Origin: Halomonas citrativorans
GTDB taxonomy: Bacteria > Pseudomonadota > Gammaproteobacteria > Pseudomonadales > Halomonadaceae
Assembly (NCBI RefSeq): GCF_900163645.1
Contig: NZ_FUKM01000011.1
Span: 56,523 to 120,522, forward strand
DNA length: 64,000 nucleotides
Direction of reading: 5' to 3'
In this document: in pieces, positions 1 through 11,506 of the stretch
Layout of the letters: the number at the start of each line of letters is the position of its first letter
How positions within the stretch are numbered: the first letter of the stretch is position 1
Translations under genes and position numbers: made by a program
Notes under the pieces: generated by a model
The model's database searches: none
Told to the model about the DNA's origin: nothing
Seen by the model: the letters and a program-made list of their open reading frames with translations, nothing else

Positions 1-1276
1 GTTGGGCGTTCACATAATTGGCATCAATGACCAGCGGGCTGTCCATATCGCCGCCCTTGAACGAGGCTTCTTCCAGCAAGCGCTCCATCACGGTGTGCAA
101 GCGGCGAGCGCCGATATTCTCGGTGCCTTCGTTAACCTGCCAGGAGATCTCGGCGATACGCTCAATCCCGTCAGGGGTGAACTCAATATCCAGCCCTTCG
201 GTTGCCAGCAGCGCCTGGTACTGTCTGGTCAATGATGCGGATGGCTCGGTCAGAATGCGCTTGAAGTCGCCCGGCGTTAGCGCATCAAGCTCCACGCGGA
301 TCGGCAGACGACCCTGTAACTCGGGGATCAAGTCAGACGGACGCGCCAAGTGGAAAGCGCCGGATGCGATGAACAGGATATGGTCAGTTTTCACCATGCC
401 GTACTTGGTGGAAACCGTAGAGCCTTCGATCAGCGGTAGCAGGTCACGCTGAACGCCTTCACGAGATACTTCACCACCGCTGGACTGTCCGCTGCCCTTG
501 GCAACTTTGTCGATCTCATCCAGGAATACGATGCCGTGCTGCTCTACGGCCTCAACGGCACGCGCTTTGATTTCATCTTCATTCACCAGCTTGCTGGCTT
601 CTTCATCGCGTAGTAGTACCAGCGCTTCTTTGACCGTTACTCGGCGCTGCTCGCGTTTCTGCTGGCCCATGTTGGAAAACAGGCTCTGCAGTTGATTGGT
701 CATCTCTTCCATGCCAGGCGGCGTCATGATGTCGACACCTGTGCTCTGGGAAGATACCTCTATATCGATCTCTTTATCGTCCAGCTGGCCTTCGCGCAGT
801 TTTTTGCGAAAGCTTTGACGCGTGCTGGAGTCTTCACGAGGCTTGTCTTCCTGGCCGCGGGGCGGCGGCAGAAGCGCATCAAGCACGCGATCTTCAGCGG
901 CATCGTCCGCACGATGGCCGACTTCCTCTTTGGCATGCTCGCGTACCATTTTCATGGCCGATTCCATCAAATCGCGAATGATGGATTCCACATCGCGGCC
1001 AACGTAGCCTACCTCGGTAAATTTAGTGGCTTCTATTTTGATAAACGGTGCACGGGCGAGTTTCGCTAAGCGACGCGCAATCTCGGTTTTACCCACGCCG
1101 GTCGGCCCGATCATCAAAATGTTTTTCGGGGTTACTTCAGGACGCAGGTCGTCGTCAAGCTGCATGCGGCGCCAGCGATTGCGCAGTGCAATGGCAACGG
1201 CGCGCTTGGCGTCTTGCTGGCCGATGATGTATTGATCAAGTGCGTGGACGATTTCGCGGGGTGTCATCTGAGTCAT
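1..1276 (-). CDS. hslU: ATP-dependent protease ATPase subunit HslU (3' end outside window)
   Basis: HslU is the AAA+ unfoldase ring that feeds substrates to the HslV peptidase in the cytoplasm. Translating the minus strand from the ATG at 1276 gives about 425 residues before the window edge; the family is about 440, so only the C-terminal tail that docks into HslV is missing. Walker A GPTGVGKT lies at residues 57-64 and Walker B is seen as VFLDEIDK. The acidic, charged stretch between them fits the I-domain. The gene starts 10 bases after the hslV stop, and a GAGG overlapping that stop can serve as ribosome site, so hslVU is one operon. Function is secure from family knowledge. Confidence 0.97.
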   Translation of the reverse strand, partial: MTQMTPREIVHALDQYIIGQQDAKRAVAIALRNRWRRMQLDDDLRPEVTPKNILMIGPTGVGKTEIARRLAKLARAPFIKIEATKFTEVGYVGRDVESIIRDLMESAMKMVREHAKEEVGHRADDAAEDRVLDALLPPPRGQEDKPREDSSTRQSFRKKLREGQLDDKEIDIEVSSQSTGVDIMTPPGMEEMTNQLQSLFSNMGQQKREQRRVTVKEALVLLRDEEASKLVNEDEIKARAVEAVEQHGIVFLDEIDKVAKGSGQSSGGEVSREGVQRDLLPLIEGSTVSTKYGMVKTDHILFIASGAFHLARPSDLIPELQGRLPIRVELDALTPGDFKRILTEPSASLTRQYQALLATEGLDIEFTPDGIERIAEISWQVNEGTENIGARRLHTVMERLLEEASFKGGDMDSPLVIDANYVNAQ

Positions 1277-1286
1277 TAAGTCAGCC

Positions 1287-1820
1287 TCAACGTTCGTTGA
1301 TATTCAGCTCTTCGAGCGTCACGTGATGGTTGGTGAATACACAGATGTCACCGGCAATTTGGAGCGATTTTTCGGTGATTTCACGCGCGGAAAGCTCGGT
1401 ATTCTCAAGTAGCGCTCGGGCGCTTGCCTGGGCAAAGTTGCCGCCTGAGCCAATCGCGATAATGCCGCGTTCAGGCTCAACTACATCGCCGTTGCCGGTA
1501 ATGATCAGCGAGGCGCTGTGGTCAGCGACGGCAAGCAACGCTTCCAGCCGGCGCAGGGCACGGTCGGTGCGCCAGTCTTTGGCTAGCTCAACGGCCGCCT
1601 TGGTCAAGTGACCCTGATACTTTTCAAGCTGGGCTTCAAAGCGCTCAAACAGCGTAAATGCGTCAGCGGTGCCGCCCGCAAAACCGGCGAGCACTTTGCC
1701 ACGGTAGAGGCGACGCACCTTGCTGGCGTTGCCTTTCATCACGGTGTTGCCAAGTGATACCTGGCCGTCGCCTGCCAGGGCAACCTGATTACCGCGACGT
1801 ACGGATACGATAGTGGTCAT
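1287..1820 (-). CDS. hslV: ATP-dependent protease peptidase subunit HslV
   Basis: HslV is the proteasome-like threonine peptidase of the HslUV complex. The 177-residue product begins [10 protein letters not shown], so removal of Met exposes the catalytic N-terminal Thr, and the GDGQVS and GSGGNFA blocks are typical. Length matches the family (about 175). The start is supported by an AAGGAG sequence about 8 bases upstream. It follows the FtsN-like gene on the same strand, but a GC-rich hairpin at 1918-1948 separates them, so it probably has its own promoter. I found no convincing heat-shock promoter by eye. Confidence 0.98.
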   Translation of the reverse strand: MTTIVSVRRGNQVALAGDGQVSLGNTVMKGNASKVRRLYRGKVLAGFAGGTADAFTLFERFEAQLEKYQGHLTKAAVELAKDWRTDRALRRLEALLAVADHSASLIITGNGDVVEPERGIIAIGSGGNFAQASARALLENTELSAREITEKSLQIAGDICVFTNHHVTLEELNINER

Positions 1821-1917
1821 GGAGATAACTCCTTGGGGGAGGCGTGCTCCCGATAACTGAACGGCCGCTTAAACGATGATAGAGCGACCGCCTATAAAAG
1901 ACGATGAACAATAAAGT

Positions 1918-1948
1918 GCGGGCGGCTGATAAAAAATCAACCGCCCGC
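1918..1948 (-). terminator. hairpin between the FtsN-like gene and hslV
   Basis: Inverted repeat with arms GCGGGCGG (1918-1925) and CCGCCCGC (1941-1948); an inner TGAT/ATCA can also pair around an A-rich loop. It lies just after the FtsN-like stop on the minus strand. The downstream T-run is weak, so its efficiency is uncertain. Confidence 0.6.
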
Positions 1949-1994
1949 TGGGTAACGCCTACCGCTTTATTCGTTTGAGACCCGGTTCTTAAAA

Positions 1995-2750
1995 TCAGTT
2001 TTGCAGCTGTATCAACAAGGGTTCAATGCCTTGCGTGGTCATTAAATCCTGAGCGCGGTTCAACTCGCGTGTGTCTTCGTAAGGGCCTACCTGGACACGG
2101 TGCCACGTATCGCCGCCCGCTTGCACTTCGCTGATTTGCGCCAGTAGGCTTAAGTTGCGTAACCGGCTGCGTAGTTGCTCGGCATCGCTTAGCTCACGAA
2201 ACGAAGCGGCCTGCAATACGTAGCGATTAGGCGCGCTGGTGCTGGCGGGGGCTGCCGGCTGCGCGGTACTTGTCTGCTCTTCTGGTCGCGTGTTGGCCGC
2301 AATCACCTGAGCGATAGGGTCGTCAGTTGATGATGTTTGTGTCGAGGCGCTCTCGGCGTCTTGTACATCAACTTGCTCGGCAACTTCTGGGCGGGTAACG
2401 CTTGAAGGAAGCGTTACACCTGGGGCTATGACCTCGGTTTCAGGCAGCAAGGTATAGAACTCGAACGTGGGCATCGAGGGTTCGCTTGCGGTTTCGTTTT
2501 CCCTGGCGGCTGCACGCTCGGCACTTTCGGGTTTGGAGAGTACCGTTGCCTGCGGCTGGTCACTTGGCGTGTTCTGCCAGGGCGCCGTGCCGTGCTGGTG
2601 CTGAGCAAGGAAAAAGCCTGCGGCCAAACCGGCAAGACCCCATAGCCACCCCGGCAGGCGAAATCCTCTGCCTTTGGAAGAGCGAGGGGCTTTACGCTGC
2701 GAGGTAGCGCCCTGGCGAGAGCGGGCAGGCTTTTTGCGCGGGCTGGCCAT
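1995..2750 (-). CDS. ftsN: SPOR-domain protein, FtsN-like
   Basis: The 251-residue product has a basic N-terminal cytoplasmic tail, one membrane segment near residues 33-49, a long Pro/Thr/Ser/Glu-rich linker and a C-terminal SPOR domain from about residue 172 (NRYVLQAASF start). SPOR domains bind glycan strands lacking stem peptides at the septum, and FtsN triggers septal peptidoglycan synthesis. In E. coli ftsN lies directly before hslVU, as here, which supports FtsN over a generic SPOR protein. It is shorter than E. coli FtsN (319). It begins 3 bases after the argS stop, so it is probably co-transcribed with argS. The domain is certain; the FtsN role is inferred. Confidence 0.82.
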   Translation of the reverse strand: MASPRKKPARSRQGATSQRKAPRSSKGRGFRLPGWLWGLAGLAAGFFLAQHQHGTAPWQNTPSDQPQATVLSKPESAERAAARENETASEPSMPTFEFYTLLPETEVIAPGVTLPSSVTRPEVAEQVDVQDAESASTQTSSTDDPIAQVIAANTRPEEQTSTAQPAAPASTSAPNRYVLQAASFRELSDAEQLRSRLRNLSLLAQISEVQAGGDTWHRVQVGPYEDTRELNRAQDLMTTQGIEPLLIQLQN

Positions 2751-2753
2751 GGC

Positions 2754-4439
2754 TTACATCTCCTCGGGGGCGCTAACGCCCATCAAGTCCAGGCCATTAC
2801 GCAGTACCTGACGGGTTGCCAGACCCAGCGAGAGACGCACGTTACGCAGCGTATCGTCTTCGACCATGACTTTGACCGCGTTGTAGCAGGTATGGAAATC
2901 CCCCGCCAGGTCCAGTAGATACTGCGCCACTTGCTGCGGTTCGCGGTTTTTCGCCGCGTTTTGAACCACTTCTGGGTAGCGCGCCAGGCGGTTAAGCACG
3001 GCTTTTTCCTGATCGCTGTCCAGCAGCGCGAGGTTGGCAAGCGCCAAGGCATGATCAAAAGGCTGGCCCGCTGCCTCAGTTTTACGCAGCATGCTGCTTA
3101 CGCGCGCGTGGGCGTACTGAATGTAGTACACCGGGTTGTCGTTGGACTGTGAGCGCGCCAGGTCAATATCGAAAGTTAGCTGTGAGTCGGCGCGGCGTGC
3201 AGCGAGGAAGAAGCGCGTGGCATCACGGCCCACTTCATCAATTAGGTCGCGCACCGTAACGTAGCTGCCTGCCCGTTTGGAGAGTTTTACTTCAACGCCA
3301 GAGCGCGTGACCATCACCATCTGGTGCAGTACGTAGTCGGGCCAGCCTTTGGGGATGCCCACTTCCAGCGCTTGAAGGCCCGCTCGCACACGGGTAACGG
3401 TCGAATGGTGGTCGGCCCCCTGCTCGTTAATGACGGTGGTAAAGCCGCGCTGCCATTTATCCAGGTGGTAAGCAACGTCGGGCAGGAAGTAGGTATAGCC
3501 GCCTTCACGCTTGCGCATGACGCGGTCTTTGTCATCGCCAAAGTCAGTGGTACGCAGCCACATGGCGCCATCTTCTTCATAGGTGTGGCCGTTGGCGACG
3601 AGTTTTGCAACCGCTTCGTTGACCTTGCCGTCCTGATAAAGCGATGACTCCAGGAAGTACACGTCAAATTCAACGCCGAAGGCCTTGAGGTCCAGATCCT
3701 GTTCGCGGCGCAGCCAAGCAACGGCAAACTCCTGAATGGCGTCCAGGTCATCAGCGTCTGCCTTGGCGGTTACTTCGCGATCATCAGCGGTAACCGTTTT
3801 GCCCGCCAGGTAGTCGTTGGCGACATCGGTAATGTATTCGCCGCGATAGCCGTCTTCCGGCCAGCTTTCATCATCAGGGCCCAGGTTTTTGGCGCGCGCC
3901 TGTACCGAGCGGGCCAGGTTGGCAATCTGCGCGCCTGCATCGTTGTAGTAAAACTCACGCGTGACATCGTAACCGGTTGCTTCCAGCAGGCGGCACAAGC
4001 AGTCGCCAATCGCGGCACCTCGGCCGTGGCCTACATGTAACGGGCCTGTTGGGTTGGCCGATACAAATTCGACCTGCACTTTTTCCGCCTTGCCCATCAT
4101 GCTGCGGCCAAAGGCGTCGCCGCTATCCAGCACTTGCGCCACAATTTGGGCGGCGGCATCAGGGGCGGCAAAAAAGTTGATAAACCCGGGCCCAGCAATT
4201 TCGGTTTTTTGAATTGCATCGCTTTCTGGCAGCGCGGCAATCAACGTCTCGGCCAGCTCACGAGGGTTTTTACCGGCAGGCTTGGCCAGCATGAGTGCCA
4301 GGTTCGTGGCGTAATCGCCGTGCGCCTTGTCTTTGGTGGGGTCAACTTTGATGTTGGGCTGAAGGTCATCAGGCAGCACGCCTTGGTGCTTAAGCGCATC
4401 AATGGCGCCGTTGAGCAGGGAAACAATCGTGTCTTTCAT
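2754..4439 (-). CDS. argS: arginine--tRNA ligase
   Basis: Class I aminoacyl-tRNA synthetase that charges tRNA-Arg. The 561-residue length fits the family. The HIGH-type signature is seen as HVGHGRG after NPTGPL, the KMSKS-like element as VKLSKRAG, and the C-terminal DALR anticodon-binding region follows. It sits 168 bases after priA and directly before the FtsN-like gene, so it has been placed inside the common priA...ftsN-hslVU order. The ATG at 4439 is the first good start; the ribosome site before it is poor. Confidence 0.98.
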   Translation of the reverse strand: MKDTIVSLLNGAIDALKHQGVLPDDLQPNIKVDPTKDKAHGDYATNLALMLAKPAGKNPRELAETLIAALPESDAIQKTEIAGPGFINFFAAPDAAAQIVAQVLDSGDAFGRSMMGKAEKVQVEFVSANPTGPLHVGHGRGAAIGDCLCRLLEATGYDVTREFYYNDAGAQIANLARSVQARAKNLGPDDESWPEDGYRGEYITDVANDYLAGKTVTADDREVTAKADADDLDAIQEFAVAWLRREQDLDLKAFGVEFDVYFLESSLYQDGKVNEAVAKLVANGHTYEEDGAMWLRTTDFGDDKDRVMRKREGGYTYFLPDVAYHLDKWQRGFTTVINEQGADHHSTVTRVRAGLQALEVGIPKGWPDYVLHQMVMVTRSGVEVKLSKRAGSYVTVRDLIDEVGRDATRFFLAARRADSQLTFDIDLARSQSNDNPVYYIQYAHARVSSMLRKTEAAGQPFDHALALANLALLDSDQEKAVLNRLARYPEVVQNAAKNREPQQVAQYLLDLAGDFHTCYNAVKVMVEDDTLRNVRLSLGLATRQVLRNGLDLMGVSAPEEM

Positions 4440-4607
4440 TTAGGTATCCGGGTAACGTCGGTGGCGGCGTGTGCAAGTGCGCACTTACGAAGTGCATCAG
4501 CAAAGCGGCCATTATCAGCATTTGGCGCGCAGTTTCAAAGGTGTTGATGCGATCCTTGCATAAGTGCCCTTGGCAATCCTGGCTATTTTCAACGGCGGCG
4601 ACGCAGG

Positions 4608-6827
4608 CTAGGCAAGCGTTTGAGGGTCGATATCAATCGACCAGCGCACCTTGCGCGCCTCGCGGTTGGCCTCAAGCCATTGCACCAGCCAACTGGCCGC
4701 CACGTGCAATTGACTGCGCTTATTGGCGGTCAGCATCAAGTGCATGTGGTAGCGATTTTGACGTCGCTCCATGGGCGCAGGCACGGGGCCCAAGCAGTAA
4801 GTGGTAAGGCCTGACGTTTTCAGCCACTCGCGCAGCGCTTGGCCCGCCTGTTGCGCTAAGGCAAGGGCAGCCGGTTCCTGGGGGCTTTCGATCCGTAGTA
4901 GCGCCATAAACGTGAATGGCGGCAGGTGTGCCTGGCGGCGCTCTTCCAGCAAGTTTCTCGCCAATGCTCCGTAGCCCTGTTCGGCCAGCAGCCCTAAGTG
5001 AGGGTCATCCGGATGCAGTGTTTGCACCAGTACCCGCCCCTGGTCGGCTGCACGTCCTGCGCGCCCGGCCACCTGTTCCAGCAACTGCGCGCTATGCTCC
5101 AGGGCACGGAAGTCGGCGGCGTAAAGGCCGCCGTCAGCATTCACCACAACCACCAACGTGACGTGGGGCAGATGGTGCCCCTTGGCAAGCATCTGCGTAC
5201 CCACCAGCAGGCAAGGCTCGCCACGCTGAATCTCTTTTAGAATCTGCTCAAAGCTGTCTTTCTTGCGGGTGCTGTCGCGATCAATACGGTGCACGGTTAC
5301 CTTGGGGAAAAGGCCCTGGAGCGTCTCTTCGGTACGCTCGGTGCCGCTTCCCTGCGCACGTAAGTCACCACTGCCGCACTCGGGGCAGGCATCCGGCAGG
5401 GCGCGACGGCTATCGCAGTGGTGGCAGGCAAGTAGCGGCGGCTGGCGGTGCAGCGTCATGCGTGAATCGCACTGGCCGCATTCCGCCATCCAGCCGCAGG
5501 CGTGGCAGGCAAGCGTCGGCGCAAAGCCGCGCCGGTTGATGAAAATCAGCACCTGCTTGCCCGCACTCAGGGTGCTTTTGATCGCTTTAATAGCACCCGG
5601 TAGCAGGCCCCCCTGGCGGCGCTGGTGGCGTAAATCAAGAAGCTCCAGCTTGGCGGGCTGATGACGGCTGGGCCGCTGAGTAAGGCGCAGGTGGCGATAA
5701 CTACCGGAAAGCGCCTGCTGTAGGCTCTCAAGCGAAGGCGTGGCGCTGCCCAGCAGTAGTGGAATGCCGTGATAATGAGCGCGTGCAACGGCCAGGTCGC
5801 GGGCGTGGTAACGCAGCCCGTCGTGCTGCTTGTAAGAGCCGTCGTGCTCTTCATCGACAATGATCGCGCCTGGGTTCGCAAGCGGGGTAAAGATCGCCGA
5901 GCGCGTTCCGATGATAATCAGCGCCCGCCCGTTTGCTGCGGCTTCCCAAACGTCCAGCCGTTCGGGGTCGGTTAAGCCGGAGTGGAGTGCCACCACGGGT
6001 ACTCGAAAACGGCTTCTAAAGCGCGCCAGGGTTTGCGGCGTCAGGCCGATTTCCGGCACCAGTACCAGCGACTGCTTGCCTTTGGCGGCAATCGCTTCAA
6101 TCAGCTGAAGATACACTTCTGTCTTGCCGCTGCCGGTAACGCCTTCAAGCAGGCAAGGGTGGTAGCTTTCAAGCTTTTCGTGTAGCGCCGCAAGGGCGGT
6201 GGCCTGCTCACGATTGAGCGGCAGTGCCGGTGTGGCAAGCAAACTGCCACTCGGCGTCTCGGGGGCGGTCAGGGTGATTTCCTGGTGGGTGACCAGCCCC
6301 TTCTTGCCCAGTGCTAGCAGCTGGTCGCGGCTAAAGCCGTGGGCGCTGACGGCCCGCGAAGGCAGGCCGTGCGGATGTTGGCATAAAAGCGCATACAGCT
6401 CGGCTTGTTTGGGCGCTCGGCTTAAATCCGGCTGGGTATGCGTTACGGCAAACCACAGCGTTTGCGTGCGCCCAGCCATCGGGTGGCCTTGGCGCAGCCG
6501 TGCAGGCAGTGCATGGTGGAGCGTATCGCCCATGCTGTGTTGGTAGTAGCGTGCGGCAAACCGGCATAGCCACAGCCAGTCATTGGGAAGTGGCGCATCG
6601 TCCAGCGCTTCGCTGACAGCACGTAACTGGCTGCGTGGTAGTTCACTGGTGGCAGCCAGTTCAACTACCACGCCTACCACTTCGCGACGCCCAAAGGGTA
6701 CGCGTACACGAAGCCCTGGCTGCCAGCCGCAAGGGGGAGTGCGGCTGGCGGGCAGGTAATCAAACAGGCGTCGGAGTGGGGACGGCAAGGCGACTTTTAG
6801 CACCTGCAAAGAAACAGTGTCAGGCAA
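4608..6827 (-). CDS. priA: primosomal protein N' (PriA helicase)
   Basis: PriA is the 3'-5' superfamily 2 helicase that restarts replication at stalled or repaired forks. The 739-residue product has the N-terminal DNA-binding domain, Walker A GVTGSGKTE, the DEEH box (IIVDEEHDG), and eight Cys in CxxC-type pairs for two zinc ions between the helicase lobes (CHACGW to CPECGS). The chosen start is TTG at 6827, because CGGAGG lies a few bases upstream on the minus strand. The priA/rpmE divergent arrangement is widespread in gammaproteobacteria. The 168 bases between this gene and argS hold nothing I can name. Confidence 0.97.
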   Translation of the reverse strand: MPDTVSLQVLKVALPSPLRRLFDYLPASRTPPCGWQPGLRVRVPFGRREVVGVVVELAATSELPRSQLRAVSEALDDAPLPNDWLWLCRFAARYYQHSMGDTLHHALPARLRQGHPMAGRTQTLWFAVTHTQPDLSRAPKQAELYALLCQHPHGLPSRAVSAHGFSRDQLLALGKKGLVTHQEITLTAPETPSGSLLATPALPLNREQATALAALHEKLESYHPCLLEGVTGSGKTEVYLQLIEAIAAKGKQSLVLVPEIGLTPQTLARFRSRFRVPVVALHSGLTDPERLDVWEAAANGRALIIIGTRSAIFTPLANPGAIIVDEEHDGSYKQHDGLRYHARDLAVARAHYHGIPLLLGSATPSLESLQQALSGSYRHLRLTQRPSRHQPAKLELLDLRHQRRQGGLLPGAIKAIKSTLSAGKQVLIFINRRGFAPTLACHACGWMAECGQCDSRMTLHRQPPLLACHHCDSRRALPDACPECGSGDLRAQGSGTERTEETLQGLFPKVTVHRIDRDSTRKKDSFEQILKEIQRGEPCLLVGTQMLAKGHHLPHVTLVVVVNADGGLYAADFRALEHSAQLLEQVAGRAGRAADQGRVLVQTLHPDDPHLGLLAEQGYGALARNLLEERRQAHLPPFTFMALLRIESPQEPAALALAQQAGQALREWLKTSGLTTYCLGPVPAPMERRQNRYHMHLMLTANKRSQLHVAASWLVQWLEANREARKVRWSIDIDPQTLA

Positions 6828-6857
6828 TTGGCCTCCGGCGATAAGTTTTGCTAAAAT
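6828..6857 (+). promoter_or_regulatory. candidate sigma-70 promoter of rpmE
   Basis: TTGGCC (6828-6833), an 18-base spacer and TAAAAT (6852-6857) preceded by TGC, an extended -10. It lies about 120 bases before rpmE and abuts the divergent priA start. Confidence 0.5.
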
Positions 6858-6975
6858 ATGCGGCCGCTCTGAATCTAAACGATCAGACGGTTAACCGGTT
6901 AGTAGTTTTTCCAAACCCGTATGCGGTGCCTGGCAACGGATCAGGTGGCGGCATACCGCTTGAGAGATCATCACG

Positions 6976-7191
6976 ATGAGACAAGGTATTCACCCGAATT
7001 ACAACACGGTCACCGCTAACTGCTCTTGCGGTGCAAGCTTCCAGGTGGGCTCTACTTCTGGCCAGGATTTCTCGCTAGACGTATGCTCCAACTGCCACCC
7101 GTTCTACACGGGCAAGCAGAAGCAAGCGACCACCGGTGGCCGTGTAGAGCGCTTTAACAAGCGTTTCGGCGCTGCTGTTAAGCGCGGCTAA
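6976..7191 (+). CDS. rpmE: 50S ribosomal protein L31 (zinc-binding form)
   Basis: The 71-residue product matches the L31 family over its full length (MRQGIHPNY start, HPFYTGKQ and RFNKRFG blocks). The four Cys that bind zinc in the C+ form are present (CSCG at 16-18, CSNC at 37-40), so this is the zinc-containing paralogue and not the zinc-free form made under zinc starvation. It is a lone gene with its own promoter candidate and two hairpin terminators downstream. Confidence 0.98.
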   Translation: MRQGIHPNYNTVTANCSCGASFQVGSTSGQDFSLDVCSNCHPFYTGKQKQATTGGRVERFNKRFGAAVKRG

Positions 7192-7214
7192 TCCTGACGG
7201 GTCAGCCACACCGC

Positions 7215-7236
7215 AAGTACGTTGCGTACTTTTTGT
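7215..7236 (+). terminator. first rpmE terminator
   Basis: Arms AAGTACG (7215-7221) and CGTACTT (7225-7231) with a three-base loop, followed by a T-run. Confidence 0.65.
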
Positions 7237-7267
7237 TACGTACGTTGTACTAAGTGCTTGTGAGAAG

Positions 7268-7294
7268 AACCCACGCTACGGCGTGGGTTTTTTT
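7268..7294 (+). terminator. second rpmE terminator
   Basis: Arms AACCCACGC and GCGTGGGTT around a TACG loop, followed by seven T residues. This is a strong intrinsic terminator 77 bases after rpmE. Confidence 0.85.
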
Positions 7295-7567
7295 ATGGGC
7301 TAATTTTCTATAAACGCATATTTTAATGGACAAATGGCTAGGTGGAAGGGGTTTTCATAAATGCTGCCATACAGCAATAAGCAATGCGTTATAGCTAAAG
7401 TGCTTTTACATAAGATTCAGCAAATAGATGGTAAAAGTAATTAACGTGAAGGAAAAATCGCTAAAAAAAGCGTTTTCTTTTTGAGTTGACGACGCGCTTG
7501 AGGCGTCTTGAGTTTTTCTATATTCTGGAAGCACTTATATCTACTTTAGGCTAATTGGACCCTCATT
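7295..7567 (+). promoter_or_regulatory. non-coding leader and promoter region of maeB
   Basis: 273 AT-rich bases without a gene. The best promoter-like pair is TTGAGG (7498-7503) with TATATT (7519-7524), a short 15-base spacer; TTGACG at 7486 is too far away. I see no clear operator. Confidence 0.35.
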
Positions 7568-8839
7568 ATGACGGATGCAAATAAGCAGGCAGCACTGGAC
7601 TATCATGCGAAACCGATTCCCGGCAAGCTATCGGTGGAGTTAACCAAGCCCACCGCAACAGCCCGGGACTTGGCACTGGCATATAGCCCTGGCGTTGCTG
7701 AGCCGGTTCGCGAAATTGCCCGCGATCCTGAAAATGCTTACCGTTATACGGGCAAGGGTAATTTGGTCGCCGTTATTACCGATGGCAGCGCCATTTTAGG
7801 CTTGGGGAATCTTGGCCCGCTGGCCAGTAAGCCGGTGATGGAAGGCAAGGGCGTGCTGTTCAAGTGTTTTGCCGGGATCAACTCGGTAGATATTGAGGTA
7901 GACGCAGAAAGCCCGCAGGCGTTTATCGACACCGTTGCCCGCATTGCCGATACCTGGGGCGGCATTAATCTTGAAGATATCAAAGCGCCCGAGTGCTTTG
8001 AGATTGAAAAAGCGCTGGTTGAGCGCTGCAATATCCCCGTCTTTCACGATGACCAGCACGGCACGGCTATTGTAACGGCCGCGGGTATGCTGAACGCGTT
8101 GGAAATCGCTGGTAAAACGATAGATAGCGTGAAGATCGTTTGCATGGGGGCCGGTGCGGCTGCTATTGCCTGCATGCGCCTACTGGTTTCTTGTGGCGCC
8201 AAAAAAGAGAACCTGGTGATGCTGGATCGCCGTGGCGTTATCCATACCGGCCGTGATGGTATCAATGAGTACAAGGCAGAGTTTGCGCTGGATACCGAAA
8301 TGCGCACTCTGGATGATGCTATCGACGGCGCCGATGTGTTTATCGGTCTTTCCGGCCCGGGCTTGCTGTCGGCTGAGCAGGTTAAAAAGATGGCCGCTGA
8401 CCCGGTGATTTTCGCCTGCACCAACCCGGACCCAGAAATTCATCCTGACGTTGCCCGTGAAGCGCGCCCGGATGTGATTATGGCGACCGGCCGTTCAGAC
8501 TTCCCTAACCAGGTAAACAACGTGTTGGGCTTCCCGTTTATTTTCCGTGGGGCGTTGGATGTGCGCGCTACACGGATTAACGAAGCCATGAAGCTTGCCG
8601 CTGTGCATGCACTTAAGGATCTGGCCCGCGAGCCGGTTCCCGAGGAAGTGCTAAATGCCTATGAGCGTACGGAAATGAGCTTTGGTCGTGAGTACATTAT
8701 CCCCACGCCGGTCGATATTCGCTTGCTGGAGCGCGTTTCTTCCGCAGTGGCTCAGGCGGCAGTAGATTCAGGCGTGGCGCGCAAACCGTACCCGGCTCAC
8801 TACCCCCTCAAAACGATCAATGAGGCTTATGGCCAGTGA
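7568..8839 (+). CDS. maeB: malic enzyme, single-domain (NAD(P)-dependent)
   Basis: Oxidative decarboxylation of malate to pyruvate. The 423-residue product carries the malic enzyme N-terminal block (SPGVAEP, then ITDGSAILGLGNLGP), the catalytic region FHDDQHGTAIV and a Rossmann GAGAA motif near residues 195-200. E. coli MaeB is about 760 residues with a C-terminal phosphotransacetylase-like domain. That domain is absent here, as in the shorter malic enzymes of Pseudomonas-type bacteria, so acetyl-CoA control through it is not expected. Cofactor choice (NAD or NADP) cannot be read securely. It is monocistronic, with a strong hairpin after the stop. Confidence 0.94.
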   Translation: MTDANKQAALDYHAKPIPGKLSVELTKPTATARDLALAYSPGVAEPVREIARDPENAYRYTGKGNLVAVITDGSAILGLGNLGPLASKPVMEGKGVLFKCFAGINSVDIEVDAESPQAFIDTVARIADTWGGINLEDIKAPECFEIEKALVERCNIPVFHDDQHGTAIVTAAGMLNALEIAGKTIDSVKIVCMGAGAAAIACMRLLVSCGAKKENLVMLDRRGVIHTGRDGINEYKAEFALDTEMRTLDDAIDGADVFIGLSGPGLLSAEQVKKMAADPVIFACTNPDPEIHPDVAREARPDVIMATGRSDFPNQVNNVLGFPFIFRGALDVRATRINEAMKLAAVHALKDLAREPVPEEVLNAYERTEMSFGREYIIPTPVDIRLLERVSSAVAQAAVDSGVARKPYPAHYPLKTINEAYGQ

Positions 8840-8879
8840 TGTTTCGGGTGTTTAACACGCCGGTTTGATGGCTTCTTTC

Positions 8880-8907
8880 AACGCCCGCACTTGCTGCGGG
8901 CGTTGTG
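8880..8907 (+). terminator. terminator between maeB and tesB
   Basis: Ten-base perfect arms AACGCCCGCA (8880-8889) and TGCGGGCGTT (8895-8904), loop CTTGC. It lies between convergent maeB and tesB and may serve both. Confidence 0.75.
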
Positions 8908-8945
8908 CTTTTAAGGGGCGGTTTCTAAAGGCTTTTGTACGAAGC

Positions 8946-10333
<1,388 letters not shown>

Positions 10334-10462
10334 CGTGTTTTATAGCTCTCTGGCGTGTCAAGAAACCGCGGGATAAACGGCCACGCACAATGAGTGGCAG
10401 AGCAAAGGCTTGGAGTGCGTTAACGTGGTTATATCATAGTGGTGATATGACTGCGTAGTGGC

Positions 10463-11506
10463 TCATGCCCCCGCCTCAGCCTGCGTAAGCGTCGCGTGCT
10501 TTAATGCGACCAGGTCAGCGCTGCCGGTACAAAAACAGGCAACGCGCAGCTGCTCAATGAGCGTTTGAAAGTGCTCAATAACGGCATCGCTTGAGGTGGT
10601 GGCACTGCTCAGCACCGCCGCGGCTTGACCTACCAGATGAGCGCCTAAACCGAGCGCTTTAGCCGCATCAATACCGCTGGCAACCCCACCTGAAGCGATC
10701 AGCGGCATACCGGGCAGTGCCTGGCGCAAATCGTGTAGTGCTTGTGAGGTGGGGATTCCCCAGTCGGCGAAGGCCATGGCGATGGCACGCGCTTGAGGTG
10801 TGCTGGCGCGCTCGCCTTCAACTGCCGCCCAACTGGTGCCACCCGCACCCGCAACGTCCAGCATCGCCACGCCTGCTTCGGCAAGTTGGCGACCCACAGA
10901 AACAGAAAGCCCAGCCCCAACTTCCTTGACCACCACAGGCACTTCCAGTGCGGCAACGGTGCGCTCAATGGCGGTGAGTATGCCTCGCCAATCGCGATCT
11001 CCACCTGTTTGTAGCGCTTCCTGTAGCGGGTTGAGATGAATAATGAGTGCGTTAGCTTCGATCATATCGACCGCGCGTCGGGCATAATCAAGCCCGCGTT
11101 CGCCTTTAATTTGGGCGGCTCCCAGGTTGGCCAGCAATGGGATGTCGGGAGCAATTCGGCGCAGTTCGCTCGTGAGGCCCCAGTTGGCTTCGCCTTCAAT
11201 GGCCACGCGTTGTGAACCCACGCCCATGGCAAGGCCCAGCGTTTGAGCGGCCTCTGCCAAGTGCCGGTTGATATCCTTGGCTCGATTCGCTCCGCCGGTC
11301 ATCGAACTGATGAGGATGGGCGCTTTTAGAGGTTGCCCGAACAGGTAAGTCCCCAGATCAATATCATCCAGGTTTAATTCCGGCAGCGCACAATGCTCAA
11401 AGCGCCAGTGTTCAAAACCTGGACGAAGGGTACCGACGGCCTGGCGTGGGTGTAGCACGATATCCAGATGGTCGTTCTTACGCTGCGTCAGTTCAGTGTC
11501 TTTCAT
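10463..11506 (-). CDS. fni: type 2 isopentenyl-diphosphate isomerase
   Basis: FMN- and NAD(P)H-dependent interconversion of IPP and DMAPP for isoprenoid synthesis. The 347-residue product has the family blocks [15 protein letters not shown] and the TIM-barrel phosphate loop ASGGVASG. The open frame extends to 11608, but the ATG at 11506 has GGGAG upstream and begins [10 protein letters not shown] like homologues. It stands alone on the minus strand between tadA and mltF, not in a carotenoid or mevalonate cluster. The enzyme is dispensable where IspH makes both isomers, so it may serve extra isoprenoid demand. Confidence 0.93.
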   Translation of the reverse strand: MKDTELTQRKNDHLDIVLHPRQAVGTLRPGFEHWRFEHCALPELNLDDIDLGTYLFGQPLKAPILISSMTGGANRAKDINRHLAEAAQTLGLAMGVGSQRVAIEGEANWGLTSELRRIAPDIPLLANLGAAQIKGERGLDYARRAVDMIEANALIIHLNPLQEALQTGGDRDWRGILTAIERTVAALEVPVVVKEVGAGLSVSVGRQLAEAGVAMLDVAGAGGTSWAAVEGERASTPQARAIAMAFADWGIPTSQALHDLRQALPGMPLIASGGVASGIDAAKALGLGAHLVGQAAAVLSSATTSSDAVIEHFQTLIEQLRVACFCTGSADLVALKHATLTQAEAGA

